64,000 nucleotides of DNA from Bradyrhizobium mercantei (GTDB lineage: Bacteria > Pseudomonadota > Alphaproteobacteria > Rhizobiales > Xanthobacteraceae). The stretch is taken from contig NZ_MKFI01000011.1 of assembly GCF_001982635.1 (NCBI RefSeq), positions 124,001-188,000 on the forward strand. The letters are read 5' to 3'. The notes beneath the pieces are model-generated. The model was not told the origin of the DNA and ran no database searches. It saw only the letters and a list, made by a program, of their open reading frames with translations. Made by a program: the position numbers and the translations under genes. Shown here in pieces: positions 53,739-63,095 of the stretch (its first letter is position 1; each line of letters begins with the position of its first letter).

Positions 53739-56405
53739 ATGAACGAACCTGCACCCCTTGTCCGAAACGCGTTGCTGCGTCGTCTTGCCACGTCGATCGG
53801 TTTGTTGCTGGTGTTGGCCGCAGGCGCGCAGGCCGAGCCGACGTTCTCGTTCGACGGCACACCCGGAAAGCTGCCGAAGGCCGTCATTCCTCTGAACTAC
53901 GCGATTGAGCTGACACCGGATTTCTCGAGCCTCGCCTTGCCGGGTGTCGAGACCATCGACATTGAGGTGCGTGAGGACACCGCGCATCTGACGCTGAATG
54001 CGATCAACACGACCTTCGCCGAGGTCACGATCGATGACGGCGCACAGCGCGCGGAGGTCGTGACCGATGGCGCTGCACAGACGGCGACGCTGACCTTCCC
54101 CCAGCCGCTCGCGGCCGGCCGCCACAGGCTGCGCATCACCTTCACGGCGCAGATCAACAAATTCGGCACCGGCCTATTCTCGGTCGATTATCCGACGAGG
54201 AACGGGATCAAGCGGCTGATCTCCAGCAAGCTGGAGCCGGCCGACGCCCGGCGGATATTCCCGTGCTGGGACGAGCCCTCGTTCAAGGCGAGCTTTGCGC
54301 TGACCGTCGTGATCCCGCGCAATCTGCTCGCGGTCGGTAACATGCCCGTGACGGGAGAGCAGCCGGCCGCCGGCGATCTCAAGAAGGTTACGTTCGCGCC
54401 CACGCCGAAGATGTCGAGCTATCTGTTCGTGCTCACGGTCGGCGAGCTCGAACGGGTCACGGCGGATGCGGGCGGCGTCACGATCGGGGTGGTGACGACC
54501 GAGGGCAAGAGCGAGCAGGGCCGGTTTGCGCTCGACAGCGCAGTGAAGCTGCTCGGCTACTATAACGACTATTTCGGCGTGAAATATCCGCTGCCGAAGC
54601 TCGATCTGATCGCCGTGCCCGGCGGGTTCGGCGGCGCGATGGAGAACTGGGGTGGCATCACCTTCTTCGAGAGCAGGCTGCTGTTCGACCCCGCGACCTC
54701 TGCGGAGACCGCGCGGCGCGGCATCTTCGCGATCATCGCCCATGAGATGGCGCATATGTGGTTCGGCGATCTCGTCACCATGGCGTGGTGGGACAATCTC
54801 TGGCTCAACGAGGGCTTTGCCAGCTGGATGGCGACCAAGGCCTCGGAGCAGTTCTACCCGCAATGGCGGAGCTGGCTGAACGGCTACGGCGCCAAGCAGT
54901 TTGCGATGGCGCTCGATGCGCGCCGCACCTCGCATCCGGTGCAGCAGCCGATCGCCGATCACAGCGAGGCGGTCACCGCGTTCGACGCTATCACCTACAA
55001 CAAGGGGCAGGCGCTGATCCGCATGCTCGAGAATTATCTCGGCGAGCAGCCATTCCGCGACGGCATCCGCAAATACATGGCCGCGCACGCCTACAGCAAT
55101 TCCACCACGGCCGATCTCTGGCAGGCGCTTGAAAGCTCCGGCGGCAAGACCATCACCGGAATCGCCGCCTCCTTCACCGAGCAGGACGGTGTGCCGCTGG
55201 TGGTGGCCGAGACCGCCTGCGACGGCACAGCGCAACGCCTGACGTTGCGGCAGGATCGCTTCGTGATCGCGCCGGCCAACGATCCGCCGCTGCCGGCTCA
55301 CGCCTGGCAAATCCCGATTGCCGTGGGACCGGCGCATGGCAAGGCCTTTGACGAGATCCTGCTGAAGGGCAGCGCCGACATCCCGGCCGGCGCCTGCGGC
55401 GATGCCATCAAGGTCAATCTCGGCGACGTCGGTTACTTCAGGGTTGAATACGGCCCGAAGAACCGCGCGGCGTTGCTGAACGCATTCCCGCAGATGCAGG
55501 TGGAGGACCGGCTCAACGTCGTCACCGACAGCTGGGCGCTGGTGCAGGCGGGGCGGGCCGAGGCGCCGTCCTATCTGGCGCTGCTCGATGCGCTCGATGC
55601 CGGCGATCACCGTGCGGTGTGGGACCAGGTGATCTCGACATTTGCCGCGTTGAATCGGCTGTCGCGCGACCGCACCGAGCGGCCGGTGATCCAGGCCTAT
55701 GCCCGGGCCAAGCTGCGTCCGGTGTTCGATCGCATCGGATGGGACGGACGGGGCTCCGCCGATGACGACACGGCCCTGCTGCGCGCGAGCCTGATCTCGG
55801 CGCTCGGCGATTTTGGCGATGCGGCTGTCGTGGCGGAAGCGAAGCGGCGCTTCGCGGCGTTCCTCGATGATCCCAACTCGCTGCCGACCACGCTGCGCGA
55901 TGCCGTCACCCATGTGGTCGGCATCACCGCCGATCGGGCGACCTATGACCAGCTGCTGGCGCTCGCGCGCAAGAGCACGGCGACCAATGAGCGGCTGCGC
56001 TATTATTTCGCCGCAGCCAGCGCCCGCGATGCCGAGCTGGCGCGCGCGACGCTGGCCCTGACGCTGACCAATGAACTGCCCGACACGATCGTGACCGGGA
56101 TGATCAGCACGGTTGCCTCCGCGGGCGAGCAGCCGCAGCTAGCGTGGGACTTCGTCCGGACCAATTTCGACACGCTGCTGGCACGGCAGGGGCCCAACTT
56201 TCGCGACCAGTTCGTGCCGAACTTCATGACCAATTTCACCGATGAGGCTCATGCGGCGGAACTCGCCGCCTTCGCTCCGGCGCAATCGACCACGGGTGGA
56301 CGGGTGATGGTGGCGCGATCCGTGCAGGCGATCGCAATCTCGGCCGATCTCGCCGCGCGCGTGCTCCCCGCGGCGGACGGCTGGATCAGGGCGCACAAGC
56401 CGTGA
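53739..56405 (+). CDS. Secreted M1-family aminopeptidase
   Basis: The 888-residue protein has a signal peptide (1-32, core LATSIGLLLVLAAGAQA), the exopeptidase motif GAMEN (299-303), zinc site HEMAHMWFGD with His335, His339 and Glu358 in NEGFA, and a C-terminal ERAP1-like helical domain. It trims N-terminal residues from peptides in the periplasm. The ATG at 53739 gives a proper signal peptide; an open frame up to 53631 adds unrelated residues. Promoter must lie in the 228-bp gap behind the divergent GH1 gene. Peptide products could feed the importers at 26-40 kb. Confidence 0.93.
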   Translation: MNEPAPLVRNALLRRLATSIGLLLVLAAGAQAEPTFSFDGTPGKLPKAVIPLNYAIELTPDFSSLALPGVETIDIEVREDTAHLTLNAINTTFAEVTIDDGAQRAEVVTDGAAQTATLTFPQPLAAGRHRLRITFTAQINKFGTGLFSVDYPTRNGIKRLISSKLEPADARRIFPCWDEPSFKASFALTVVIPRNLLAVGNMPVTGEQPAAGDLKKVTFAPTPKMSSYLFVLTVGELERVTADAGGVTIGVVTTEGKSEQGRFALDSAVKLLGYYNDYFGVKYPLPKLDLIAVPGGFGGAMENWGGITFFESRLLFDPATSAETARRGIFAIIAHEMAHMWFGDLVTMAWWDNLWLNEGFASWMATKASEQFYPQWRSWLNGYGAKQFAMALDARRTSHPVQQPIADHSEAVTAFDAITYNKGQALIRMLENYLGEQPFRDGIRKYMAAHAYSNSTTADLWQALESSGGKTITGIAASFTEQDGVPLVVAETACDGTAQRLTLRQDRFVIAPANDPPLPAHAWQIPIAVGPAHGKAFDEILLKGSADIPAGACGDAIKVNLGDVGYFRVEYGPKNRAALLNAFPQMQVEDRLNVVTDSWALVQAGRAEAPSYLALLDALDAGDHRAVWDQVISTFAALNRLSRDRTERPVIQAYARAKLRPVFDRIGWDGRGSADDDTALLRASLISALGDFGDAAVVAEAKRRFAAFLDDPNSLPTTLRDAVTHVVGITADRATYDQLLALARKSTATNERLRYYFAAASARDAELARATLALTLTNELPDTIVTGMISTVASAGEQPQLAWDFVRTNFDTLLARQGPNFRDQFVPNFMTNFTDEAHAAELAAFAPAQSTTGGRVMVARSVQAIAISADLAARVLPAADGWIRAHKP

Positions 56406-56483
56406 GAGCGCGAGGGAGTTTCCGCCGGCGCGCGATGCGGCTATGCTCGGTCGGCGGCATGCAATCAACGAGGCGAGGCTGAC

Positions 56484-58136
56484 ATGGTCAAAGGTTCCGA
56501 TTTGCTGGTCGCAGCGCTCGAGAATGAGGGCGTGGAGCGGGTGTTCGGCGTGCCCGGCGAGGAGAATCTCGACGTCGTCGAGAGCCTGCGCAAATCCTCG
56601 ATCAAGCTGATCGTGACCCGCCACGAACAGGCGGCTGCCTTCATGGCGGCGACCTATGGCCGGCTGACCGGAAAGCCCGGCGTCTGCATCACGACGCTCG
56701 GTCCCGGCGCGCTCAATCTCACCACCGGCGCCGCCTATGCGCTGCTCGGCGCAATGCCGATGGTGATGCTGACGGGGCAGAAGGGTATTTTGAGCAGCCG
56801 GCAGGCCAAGTTCCAGATTGTCGACATCGTCAACACCTTCCGGCCCCTGACCAAGCTGTCGCTGCAGATCGTCTCTGGCGCGACCATTCCGACGCTGGTC
56901 CGCGACGCCTTCCGGATCGCGACGCAGGAGCGGCCGGGCCCCGTGCTGCTCGAGCTGCCGGAGGACATCGCGGGCGATGAGACCGCACCGGTCGAAATGA
57001 TACCGCCGCATCCGATCGAGATCCCGATCGCGCATGCCGCCGCGCTCGACCGTGCCGCCGACATGATCCTGAAGGCGCAGCGGCCGCTGATCATGCTTGG
57101 TGCGGCGGCATCGCGCCCGCGCGCAACCGCCGGAATCGGCGACTTCGTGCGGCGCACGAAAATTCCGTTCTTCACCACCCAGATGGGCAAGGGCACGGTG
57201 TCCGGCGGCACCAACCAGTATATGGGGACCGCCGCGCTGAGCGAGCGCGACTATGTGCATGAGGCGATCGACCGCGCCGACCTGATCATTGCGATCGGCC
57301 ACGACACGATCGAGAAGCCGCCCTTCATCATGGGTCCGAAGGGACCGCAGGTGATCCATGTCAGCTACACGCCGGCGAATGTCGAGCAGGTCTATTTCCC
57401 GCAAGTCGAGGTGATCGGCGATGTCGGGCCGAGCCTCGAACTGCTGGCCGATCGGGTCGCGGGCAAGCTGCCGCATGCCAGCGCGCTGCTCAGCCTGCGC
57501 GAAGGCATTCTGGCCAAGATCACCGATCGCGCCACCGAGGGCCGCTGGCCGCCGACGCCGCAGCGCATCGTGCACGACGTGCGGCAGGTCATCCCGGAGG
57601 ACGGCATCGTCGCGCTCGACAACGGCATGTACAAGATCTGGTTCGCACGCAATTACCGTACGCTGCTCGCGAACTCGTTGCTGCTCGACAACGCGCTTGC
57701 GACCATGGGCGCGGGCCTGCCGTCGGCGATGATGGCGGCGATGCTCTATCCGAAGAACCGCGTGCTCGCAGTGTGCGGCGACGGCGGCTTCATGATGAAC
57801 TCGCAGGAGATGGAGACCGCGGTTCGCCTCAAGCTCAATCTGGTGATCCTGATCCTGGAAGATTCCGCCTACGGCATGATCCGCTGGAAGCAGGCGGTCG
57901 ACAATTTCCCCGATTTCGGCCTCACCTTCGGCAATCCGGATTTCGTCAAATACGCCGAGAGCTACGGTGCCAAGGGTTCGCGGATCGAGAGCACGGAGGC
58001 GATCGTCCCGACCCTGGAACGCGCCTTCTCCGGTGGCGGCGTGCACCTCGTCGTGGTGCCGGTCGATTATACCGAGAACAAGCGGGTGCTGGTCGACGAA
58101 TTGCGCGAGAAGGTGCAGCAGATCGATGTCGAATAG
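56484..58136 (+). CDS. Acetolactate-synthase-like TPP enzyme (AlsS type)
   Basis: The 550-residue enzyme has the TPP-family layout: catalytic Glu48 in TRHEQAAAFMA, TLGPGALNLTTG, the central domain, and the cofactor motif G432-D-G with MNSQEMETAVRLKLNLVILI. At the second metal-ligand position (usually Asn, as in NDS or NNN) it has Glu459 (LEDSAYGM). Tail VVPVDYTENKRVL resembles the catabolic acetolactate synthase of Bacillus. No regulatory subunit gene follows, consistent with AlsS type. It may condense pyruvate or another 2-oxo acid. Confidence 0.87.
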   Translation: MVKGSDLLVAALENEGVERVFGVPGEENLDVVESLRKSSIKLIVTRHEQAAAFMAATYGRLTGKPGVCITTLGPGALNLTTGAAYALLGAMPMVMLTGQKGILSSRQAKFQIVDIVNTFRPLTKLSLQIVSGATIPTLVRDAFRIATQERPGPVLLELPEDIAGDETAPVEMIPPHPIEIPIAHAAALDRAADMILKAQRPLIMLGAAASRPRATAGIGDFVRRTKIPFFTTQMGKGTVSGGTNQYMGTAALSERDYVHEAIDRADLIIAIGHDTIEKPPFIMGPKGPQVIHVSYTPANVEQVYFPQVEVIGDVGPSLELLADRVAGKLPHASALLSLREGILAKITDRATEGRWPPTPQRIVHDVRQVIPEDGIVALDNGMYKIWFARNYRTLLANSLLLDNALATMGAGLPSAMMAAMLYPKNRVLAVCGDGGFMMNSQEMETAVRLKLNLVILILEDSAYGMIRWKQAVDNFPDFGLTFGNPDFVKYAESYGAKGSRIESTEAIVPTLERAFSGGGVHLVVVPVDYTENKRVLVDELREKVQQIDVE

Positions 58137-58275
58137 CGGATTGCCTCAGCGGGTAAAGGGAACGAAAAGCCCTCGGCTTGATTGAACGTAAGCCGCCATG
58201 GTAGCACGCCGGGCGATCAAGCCTTGGCATCACTCGTTGTGCTGATGGTCGGCGATACCAGATCTGAGAGGTCAC

Positions 58276-59916
58276 GTGACTGCACCAAATCCTGCCGCCG
58301 GCAAACCCATCGATCCCTCAGCGCTCGCCAATGTGCCGCGGCTGGTCACGGCCTATTTTGCAGGCAAGCCCGATGCCGGCGATCCCACCCAGCGGGTCGC
58401 CTTCGGCACCTCGGGCCATCGCGGCTCGTCGCTGAGGAATTGCTTCAACGAGGACCACATCCTCGCCACCACGCAGGCGATTTGCGATTACCGCCGCGAG
58501 AAGGGGCTCACCGGGCCGCTGTTCATCGGCATCGATACCCATGCGCTGGCCGAGCCGGCGCTGGCGAGCGCGGTGGAAGTGTTCGCGGCCAATAGCGTCG
58601 AGATCATGATCGACGCGCAGGGCGGCTACACCCCGACGCCTGTCATCTCGCACGCGATCCTGAGCTACAACAGGGGACGCAGCACGGGGCTTGCGGACGG
58701 CGTCGTCATCACGCCGTCACACAATCCGCCGGAGGACGGCGGCTATAAATATAATCCGCCGCATGGCGGCCCGGCCGACACCGATGTCACCGCCGTGGTC
58801 GAAAAGAATGCCAACCGCTACATCGAGGCGGGCCTCAAGGGCGTCGCGCGGATGCCGTATGATCGCGCGCGCAAGGCCGCGACCACGCATCTGCATGACT
58901 ACATCACACCCTACGTCGCCGATCTCGGCAACACCGTCGATCTGGCGCTGATCAAGTCCGCCGGCGTCAAGATCGGCATCGATCCGCTCGGCGGCGCCGC
59001 GGTGCATTACTGGCAGCCGATCATCGCGCGCTACGGCATCAATGCGTCAGTCATCAACCAGGCGGTCGATCCGACTTTCCGCTTCATGACCGCGGATTGG
59101 GACGGCAAGATCCGGATGGATTGCTCGTCGCCTTATGCGATGGCGAGCCTGATCGGGATGCGCGACCGGTTCGACGTCGCCTTCGCCAACGATACCGATG
59201 CCGATCGTCATGGTATCGTGACGCGCTCGAACGGGCTGATGAACCCGAACCATTTCCTGGCCACCGCGATCGCCTATCTGTTCGCGCACCGACCGCAGTG
59301 GAGCAGGGATGCCGCGATCGGCAAGACCATCGTGTCGAGCTCGATCATCGATCGCGTGGCCAAGAAGCTGAACCGCAAGCTGGTCGAGACGCCGGTCGGC
59401 TTCAAATGGTTTGTCGAGGGACTCGGCAGCGGCGGCTTCGGCTTTGCCGGCGAGGAGAGCGCCGGCGCGTCGTTCCTCAAGCGCGACGGCACGGTGTGGA
59501 CCACCGACAAGGACGGCATCATTCTCGGCCTGCTGGCGGCGGAGATCATCGCCAGGACCGGCCGCGATCCGAGCGAATTGTTCAAGGAGCTGACCGCCGA
59601 GCTCGGTGTGCCCTACTACGAGCGCATCGACGTCGCGGCGACGCCGAAGCAGAAGAATGCGTTGAAGGCGCTCGGGCCGGAGCAGCTCAACATGACGGAG
59701 CTCGGCGGCGATGCCGTGCGCGCAGTCAGGACCAAGGCACCGGGCAACGATCAGCCGTTCGGCGGCATCAAGGTCGAGAGCGAGGCGGGCTGGTTCGCCG
59801 CGCGTCCCTCCGGCACCGAGGATGTCTACAAGATCTATGCCGAAAGTTTCCGCGGGCCGGATCATCTGAAGCAGATCCAGGGCGACGCGCAGGCCGCGAT
59901 TGCCAAGGTATTCTGA
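58276..59916 (+). CDS. pgm: Phosphoglucomutase
   Basis: The 546-residue enzyme has all four loops: the phosphoserine Ser148 in TPSHNPP, metal loop DTDADRHG (Asp306, 308, 310), sugar-binding GEESAGAS and phosphate-binding RPSGTEDVYK. It interconverts glucose 1-phosphate and glucose 6-phosphate for glycogen, exopolysaccharide and beta-glucan synthesis. The GTG start at 58276 has GAGAGG upstream and gives the usual N-terminus of the alpha-specific enzyme. It is followed 22 bp later by an epimerase gene. Confidence 0.96.
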   Translation: MTAPNPAAGKPIDPSALANVPRLVTAYFAGKPDAGDPTQRVAFGTSGHRGSSLRNCFNEDHILATTQAICDYRREKGLTGPLFIGIDTHALAEPALASAVEVFAANSVEIMIDAQGGYTPTPVISHAILSYNRGRSTGLADGVVITPSHNPPEDGGYKYNPPHGGPADTDVTAVVEKNANRYIEAGLKGVARMPYDRARKAATTHLHDYITPYVADLGNTVDLALIKSAGVKIGIDPLGGAAVHYWQPIIARYGINASVINQAVDPTFRFMTADWDGKIRMDCSSPYAMASLIGMRDRFDVAFANDTDADRHGIVTRSNGLMNPNHFLATAIAYLFAHRPQWSRDAAIGKTIVSSSIIDRVAKKLNRKLVETPVGFKWFVEGLGSGGFGFAGEESAGASFLKRDGTVWTTDKDGIILGLLAAEIIARTGRDPSELFKELTAELGVPYYERIDVAATPKQKNALKALGPEQLNMTELGGDAVRAVRTKAPGNDQPFGGIKVESEAGWFAARPSGTEDVYKIYAESFRGPDHLKQIQGDAQAAIAKVF

Positions 59917-59938
59917 GGCGCGAGGCGGGGCGGAAGTC

Positions 59939-60895
59939 ATGCGCGTCTTGTTGACCGGCTCCTCCGGCTGGCTCGGCTGCTTCCTTGCGCCGCGGCTTCG
60001 ACAGGCCGGCCATGCCGTGACCGGCCTCGACGTCGTCGCGGGCACGGCGACAGATGTCGTCGGCTCGGTGGCCGAGCGATCGGTGGTTGACCGCATCTTC
60101 GCCGATCGCGGCATCGAAGCCGTGATCCATGGCGGCGCGCTGCACAAGCCCGATATCGCGCGGTTCGCGCCGCAGGCCTTTGTCGACGTCAACGTGTCAG
60201 GCACGCTCAATTTGCTGCAGGCGGCCGCGGCCGCCGGCCACAAGCAGTTCGTCTTCACCTCGACCACCTCGCTGATGATCTCGCAGACGATCCGCGACGA
60301 GGAGGGCCACGCCGCGGTTTGGCTCGACGAGACGACGGGACCGCTCGAGCCGCGCAACATCTATGGGGTGACAAAACTCGCCGCCGAAGGGCTCTGTCGG
60401 CTCTACAGCCGCGAGCACGGGCTGAACTGCGCGGTGCTGCGCACCAGCCGCTTCTTCCCCGAGGACGACGACACGATCGTTGACATTCATGGCGAGAACC
60501 TGAAGGCGACCGAGCTGCTGTACCGCCGCCTCACGGTCGAGGATGCCGCCGATGCCCATGTCGTGGCGCTGGAGAAGATCAGGGGATTCGAGGTCTTCGT
60601 GATCAGCGCGCCGACGCCGTTTGCGCGCAGCGATGTCGCTGACCTGAAGACCGACGCCGCCGGCGTGATCGCGCGCTATTTCCCCGATGCTCCGGCGCTG
60701 CTTGCAAAGCGCGGCTGGCAGCTGCCGAAATCGATCGGCCGGATCTACGATGCCGGCAAGGCCGAACGCCTGCTCGGTTTCCGCGCGGTCACCGACTTTG
60801 CAGCCGTGCTCGGCGCCTTGCGCAGCGGCGAACCGCTTCCCTTTGCGCACGATCCCGATTATGTCTCGCCGTCAACGAGGCTCGCAAATGGCTGA
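59939..60895 (+). CDS. NAD-dependent epimerase/dehydratase
   Basis: The 318-residue extended-SDR protein has GSSGWLG as cofactor loop, LDVVAG with an Asp for NAD, VNVSGTLNLLQAA, Ser/Thr of FTSTTSL and catalytic YGVTK. It could act on an NDP-sugar or an aldonic acid. The ATG at 59939 is chosen for the MRVLLTG start. Its end overlaps the DHDPS-family gene by 8 bp, so these two enzymes probably act in one pathway, perhaps sugar-acid breakdown. Confidence 0.88.
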   Translation: MRVLLTGSSGWLGCFLAPRLRQAGHAVTGLDVVAGTATDVVGSVAERSVVDRIFADRGIEAVIHGGALHKPDIARFAPQAFVDVNVSGTLNLLQAAAAAGHKQFVFTSTTSLMISQTIRDEEGHAAVWLDETTGPLEPRNIYGVTKLAAEGLCRLYSREHGLNCAVLRTSRFFPEDDDTIVDIHGENLKATELLYRRLTVEDAADAHVVALEKIRGFEVFVISAPTPFARSDVADLKTDAAGVIARYFPDAPALLAKRGWQLPKSIGRIYDAGKAERLLGFRAVTDFAAVLGALRSGEPLPFAHDPDYVSPSTRLANG

Positions 60896-61763
60896 TTTCC
60901 ACGGCGTCTTTCCGTATCTGGTGTCCCCGGTCGATCCCGCCGGCCATGTCCGGACCGAGGTACTGGGCCGGCTCTGCGACGATCTGATCGAGGCCGGCGT
61001 CCACGGGCTGACGCCGCTCGGCTCGACCGGCGAATTCGCCTATCTCAACAATGCGCAGCGCATGCAGGTGGTGGCGACCACGATCGAGGCCGCGCAGGGC
61101 CGCGTGCCTGTCGTGGCCGGCGTCGCCTCGACCTCGACGGCCGACGCCGTGGCGCAGGCCAAGGCCTATCAGAAGCGGGGCGCTGCCGGCATTCTCGCGA
61201 TCCTGGAGGCGTATTTCCCGCTCAGTGATGCGCAGGTGGAATCCTATTTCCGTGCCATCGCCGATGCGGTCGACATTCCCGTGGTGATCTATACCAACCC
61301 GAATTTCCAGCGCTCCGACCTGACGCTCGACGTCATCGCGCGCCTCGCCGAGCATCCGCGGATCGGCTACATCAAGGATGCCTCGACCAACACAGGCCGG
61401 CTGCTGTCGATCATGAATCGCTGCGGCGACAGCCTGAAGGTGTTTTCGGCCTCCGCCCATATCCCGGCCGCTGTCATGCTGATCGGCGGCCATGGCTGGA
61501 TGGCAGGACCTGCCTGCATCATCCCGCGGCAGAGCGTCGAGCTCTACGATCTCTGCCGTCGCACCCGCTGGGATGAGGCGATGGCCCTGCAGCGCAAGCT
61601 GTGGCGCATCAACGAGGCGTTCGCCCGCTTCAACCTCGCCGCCTGCATCAAGGCCGGGCTTTCGATCCAGGGCTACGATGTCGGCGACCCCGTGCCGCCG
61701 CAGGCGCCGCTCACGGCCGAGCAGCGCAAGGTGGTCGAGGCCGCGTTGCGGGATCTGGCCTGA
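60888..61763 (+). CDS. Dihydrodipicolinate-synthase-family aldolase
   Basis: The 291-residue TIM barrel has the family motifs: GSTGEFAYL, the YTNPNF strand with the active Tyr, and Schiff-base Lys in YIKDAST. Such enzymes cleave or form 2-oxo acids (dihydrodipicolinate synthase, N-acetylneuraminate lyase, keto-deoxy sugar-acid aldolases or dehydratases). Because it overlaps the epimerase gene rather than lysine genes, a sugar-acid role is more likely. ACGAGG is the ribosome site. Confidence 0.88.
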   Translation: MADFHGVFPYLVSPVDPAGHVRTEVLGRLCDDLIEAGVHGLTPLGSTGEFAYLNNAQRMQVVATTIEAAQGRVPVVAGVASTSTADAVAQAKAYQKRGAAGILAILEAYFPLSDAQVESYFRAIADAVDIPVVIYTNPNFQRSDLTLDVIARLAEHPRIGYIKDASTNTGRLLSIMNRCGDSLKVFSASAHIPAAVMLIGGHGWMAGPACIIPRQSVELYDLCRRTRWDEAMALQRKLWRINEAFARFNLAACIKAGLSIQGYDVGDPVPPQAPLTAEQRKVVEAALRDLA

Positions 61764-61861
61764 GCGCGCCGCCGGCCGCGCGGCAAAATGCCGGGGTAGT
61801 CCGCCTTGGCCGCGCCGGAAACCTCTGGTGATCCCCGGCGTTTGTTGCTTGGAGCACACCC

Positions 61862-62950
61862 ATGAACCGGCGCACCGCCGTTATCGTCGCCGTCATCGCG
61901 GCCATTCTGTTGATCGTCGCGGCCGGCAATATACGTCAGGCGCGGTGGAGCGGCTCGCCCGCCCGGGCGGTCGCGGAGCGCGGCGCGCTGTCGGAGGCCG
62001 AAAGGGCCAATGTCGAGATCTTCGAGAAGGTCTCGCCATCGGTCGTGCAGGTGGTGACGCAAACCGCCGCCAATCCGCTGAGCGAGGACCAGGAGAGCGG
62101 CTCGGCGTCCGGCACCGGCATTGTCTGGGACAATGACGGCCACGTCGTCACCAACAACCACGTGGTGCAGAACGCAAGCCAGGTCGCGATCCGCTTTGCT
62201 TCCGGCGAAGCGGTGCGTGCCGAGATCGTCGGCACGGCGCCGAACTACGATCTGGCGGTGCTGCGGATCCGCAGCGCGCGCAAGCTGCCGCCGCCATTGG
62301 CGCTCGGCAGCTCGGCCGATCTCAGGGTCGGCCAGTTCGCCTATGCGATCGGCAACCCGTTCGGGCTCGACCAGTCGATGTCGAGCGGCATCATCAGCGC
62401 GCTGAAGCGCAGGCTGCCGACCTCCAGCGGGCGCGAAATCTCCAACGTGATCCAGACCGACACCGCGATCAATCCCGGCAATTCCGGCGGCCCATTGCTG
62501 GATTCCGCCGGCCGCCTGATCGGCGTGACCACCGCGATCCTGTCGCCGTCGGGGTCGAATGCCGGCATCGGCTTTGCGATCCCGGTCGATATCGTCAATC
62601 GCGTGGTGCCCGAACTGATCCGCAATGGCCGCGTGCCGACGCCGGGGATCGGCATCGTGACCGCGAACGAGGCGGTCGCCACGCGTATCGGCGCCGAGGG
62701 ATTGATCATCGTGCGCACCACCCAGGGCTCACCCGCCGAGCGCGCCGGCCTCCGCGGCGTCGATATGTCGACCGGCGAGCTTGGCGATGTCATTACCGCC
62801 GTCGACGGCAAGCCGGTCCACCGGCTCTCCGACCTGGCCGATCAGCTCGAGCAGATCGGGGTCGGCAAGAAGGTGCGCCTCACCGTGAATCGCGACGGTT
62901 CGGCGCGCGATGTCGAGGTCGCCATCGTCGATATCGGCCGGACGCAATGA
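61862..62950 (+). CDS. HtrA/DegP-like serine protease, membrane-anchored, one PDZ
   Basis: The 362-residue protein starts with a membrane anchor (about 5-25, AVIVAVIAAILLIVAAG) and has an intact triad: His100 (TNNHVV), Asp130 (YDLAVLR), Ser208 (PGNSGGPL). One PDZ domain fills the end (about 255-355, LGDVITAVDGKPVHRLSDL). It is the DegS type of layout, degrading or sensing misfolded periplasmic proteins. It contrasts with the inactive homologue at 44.5-45.4 kb. It stands alone, 98 bp after the aldolase. Confidence 0.93.
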   Translation: MNRRTAVIVAVIAAILLIVAAGNIRQARWSGSPARAVAERGALSEAERANVEIFEKVSPSVVQVVTQTAANPLSEDQESGSASGTGIVWDNDGHVVTNNHVVQNASQVAIRFASGEAVRAEIVGTAPNYDLAVLRIRSARKLPPPLALGSSADLRVGQFAYAIGNPFGLDQSMSSGIISALKRRLPTSSGREISNVIQTDTAINPGNSGGPLLDSAGRLIGVTTAILSPSGSNAGIGFAIPVDIVNRVVPELIRNGRVPTPGIGIVTANEAVATRIGAEGLIIVRTTQGSPAERAGLRGVDMSTGELGDVITAVDGKPVHRLSDLADQLEQIGVGKKVRLTVNRDGSARDVEVAIVDIGRTQ

Positions 62951-63095
62951 TCTAGGCATTGACCCAGCCAAGTGCCATCGGACGGGCTCGCGCACGGCGC
63001 AGGCCGGGCGTCCGCGGGCGCGGTTGTCAGGCCGCCAAAATCCGCTAAAACCCCCGCCAAATTCTTGGAAGTCTTCTTGGAAGTCGAAGGATACA

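Noticed and set aside
56139..58046. 635-codon open frame on the minus strand
   Set aside because: Antisense to the TPP enzyme and the aminopeptidase end; composition is His/Arg/Asp-rich.
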